Below, piece by piece: positions 40,529-41,162 of a DNA stretch of 41,162 nucleotides; positions within the stretch are counted from its first letter, which is position 1, and each line of letters begins with the position of its first letter. Position numbers and translations under genes: made by a program. Source of the DNA: Acidaminobacter hydrogenoformans DSM 2784 (GTDB taxonomy: Bacteria; Bacillota; Clostridia; Peptostreptococcales; Acidaminobacteraceae); contig NZ_FMWL01000004.1 of NCBI RefSeq assembly GCF_900103005.1, positions 219,041 through 260,202 on the forward strand, written 5' to 3'. The notes beneath the pieces are model-generated. The model was not told where the DNA came from, ran no database searches, and worked only from the letters and a program-made list of their open reading frames with translations.

Positions 40529-41162
40529 ATCGAGTAGGAGGCTACCCATTAGTTGAGTAGCCGTCCTCTCACACCACCGTACGTACCGTTCGGTATACGG
40601 CGGTTCAACCGCTTGAGTGCATTAAGCGTAATTGCTCGTACTGAGCCGGGAAGTCATAATACCCGGCCAGTGCGAGCTTTTCATTTGTAATGGAACGATT
40701 GAGTACAGCACTTCCGGCAATTCGCCAGTATCCCAGACGGGTATTGCCCCACTGGTATGCCTGCCACTCCGGAATACCCAGTTTCTTTAGATTCATGATC
40801 CTGGTTCTTGGCTTCTTCCATTGTTTCCAGACGTACATCCGAAGCCTCCGTCTCAACCACTCGTTCCAACTCATCAGCGTCCGCTTTATGTCGGCTACAT
40901 AGTAATAACCGAGCCATCCACGGATGAAGCTTTTAACGTTTTCCATGACCATGCGCACATTTCTGCCCTGATTTCGGCGGGTCAGTTGCCTCAGTTTCCG
41001 TTTTGCCTTCGCCAGGGATTCCCGATGGGCGCGTATATAGACGCCTTTCTTGTTCTTCCCAAGGCAAAAGCCAAGAAATTTGAAGTGTTTTATTGCCAAC
41101 ACACTGACGACCTTGCTCTTTTGGGCATTCATTTTCAGTTTCAGTTTGCCCTCCAGATACCT
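40529..41162 (-). mobile_element. Group II intron, 3' part (continues beyond the window)
   Basis: On the minus strand the reverse transcriptase gene is followed by a domain V hairpin (40573-40605; CCGCCGTATACC, GAAC loop, GGTACGTACGGTGG) and a domain VI hairpin (40540-40562; GGCTAC/GTAGCC arms). The 3' end is placed at about 40530, where the sequence ends in CTCGAT. The 5' part lies outside. The intron sits about 45 bases after the activator gene, in the opposite orientation. Confidence 0.85.
40605..41162 (-). CDS. ltrA: Group II intron reverse transcriptase/maturase, C-terminal part
   Basis: The frame is open to the right edge, so the N-terminus is missing (about 185 residues visible). The visible part begins in the end of the RT domain (KLKLKMNAQKSKV, FKFLGF) and continues into the maturase X domain (FIRGWLGYYYVADI, SWNEWLRRRLRMYVWKQWKKPRTR, LGYWRIAGS). 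No HNH endonuclease domain follows. An internal ATG at 41132 is not the real start. The stop codon lies at the base of domain V. Confidence 0.92.
   Translation of the reverse strand, partial: RYLEGKLKLKMNAQKSKVVSVLAIKHFKFLGFCLGKNKKGVYIRAHRESLAKAKRKLRQLTRRNQGRNVRMVMENVKSFIRGWLGYYYVADIKRTLMSWNEWLRRRLRMYVWKQWKKPRTRIMNLKKLGIPEWQAYQWGNTRLGYWRIAGSAVLNRSITNEKLALAGYYDFPAQYEQLRLMHSSG

Overview
The window looks like a chromosomal segment of an anaerobic, amino-acid- and organic-acid-fermenting member of the Clostridia (Firmicutes). This is inferred from gene content: strong AGGAGG-type ribosome binding sites, a probable UGA-decoded selenoprotein, an ornithine-racemase-like enzyme, a long-form urocanate hydratase, a malate-type transport and decarboxylation module, and a double-cubane-cluster reductase with its ATP-driven activator. 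I do not claim a genus.

Layout. 1-2.4 kb: ornithine racemase homologue, then a Y1/RAYT-type (REP-associated tyrosine) transposase. 2.6-4.3 kb: rarA followed by a small selenoprotein hidden by an in-frame TGA. 4.6-7.8 kb: an unusual membrane protein (degenerate receiver-like domain, low-complexity linker, SipW-like tail), then a pyruvate-kinase C-domain protein and azlC/azlD. 8-10.6 kb: divergent DJ-1 family gene and DEAD-box helicase. 10.7-16.5 kb: a malate module (malic enzyme, 2-hydroxycarboxylate transporter, CitA/DcuS-type kinase, response regulator) bracketed by two direct copies of a ~220 bp double-hairpin repeat. 16.6-21 kb: SRAP protein, urocanate hydratase, formate/nitrite-type channel. 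21-25.2 kb: a large SARP/BTAD-AAA-TPR regulator and a convergent pseudouridine synthase. 25.5-31.3 kb: AI-2E family permease, lipA, two PhzF-family proteins, PAP2 phosphatase, msrA. 31.5-35.1 kb: MFS permease (minus), small membrane proteins, SRPBCC protein, TspO-like protein. 35.3-38.1 kb (minus): DUF3298-type and PstS-like lipoproteins. 38.5-40.5 kb: double-cubane reductase and activator, then the 3' part of a group II intron that runs off the window.

The outstanding feature is a dense population of short repeats. Family A is an 11-14 bp odd palindrome, consensus GC(A/G)GGTCTGACCCC, in about 50 copies, mostly in intergenic clusters spaced 25-50 bp. Many copies also lie inside genes, where they are read in frame as GLTP, GGQT, GVRP or GSDP. 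Many have a short imperfect tandem duplication on their C-run side. Family B is a G-rich stretch followed by GACCATCGGCAAAAA, in about 12 copies, two of which bracket the RAYT gene. A third palindrome (GGGACTGTCCC core) also occurs. One copy of A forms the Shine-Dalgarno region of the 2-hydroxycarboxylate transporter, and the PstS-like lipoprotein linker is largely made of A repeats.

Functionally, the malate module imports a 2-hydroxy-dicarboxylate and converts it to pyruvate under two-component control. Urocanase belongs to histidine fermentation, and the adjacent formate/nitrite-type channel could move formate. The double-cubane pair performs ATP-driven low-potential reduction. Function calls come from recognised sequence motifs; no database search was run.
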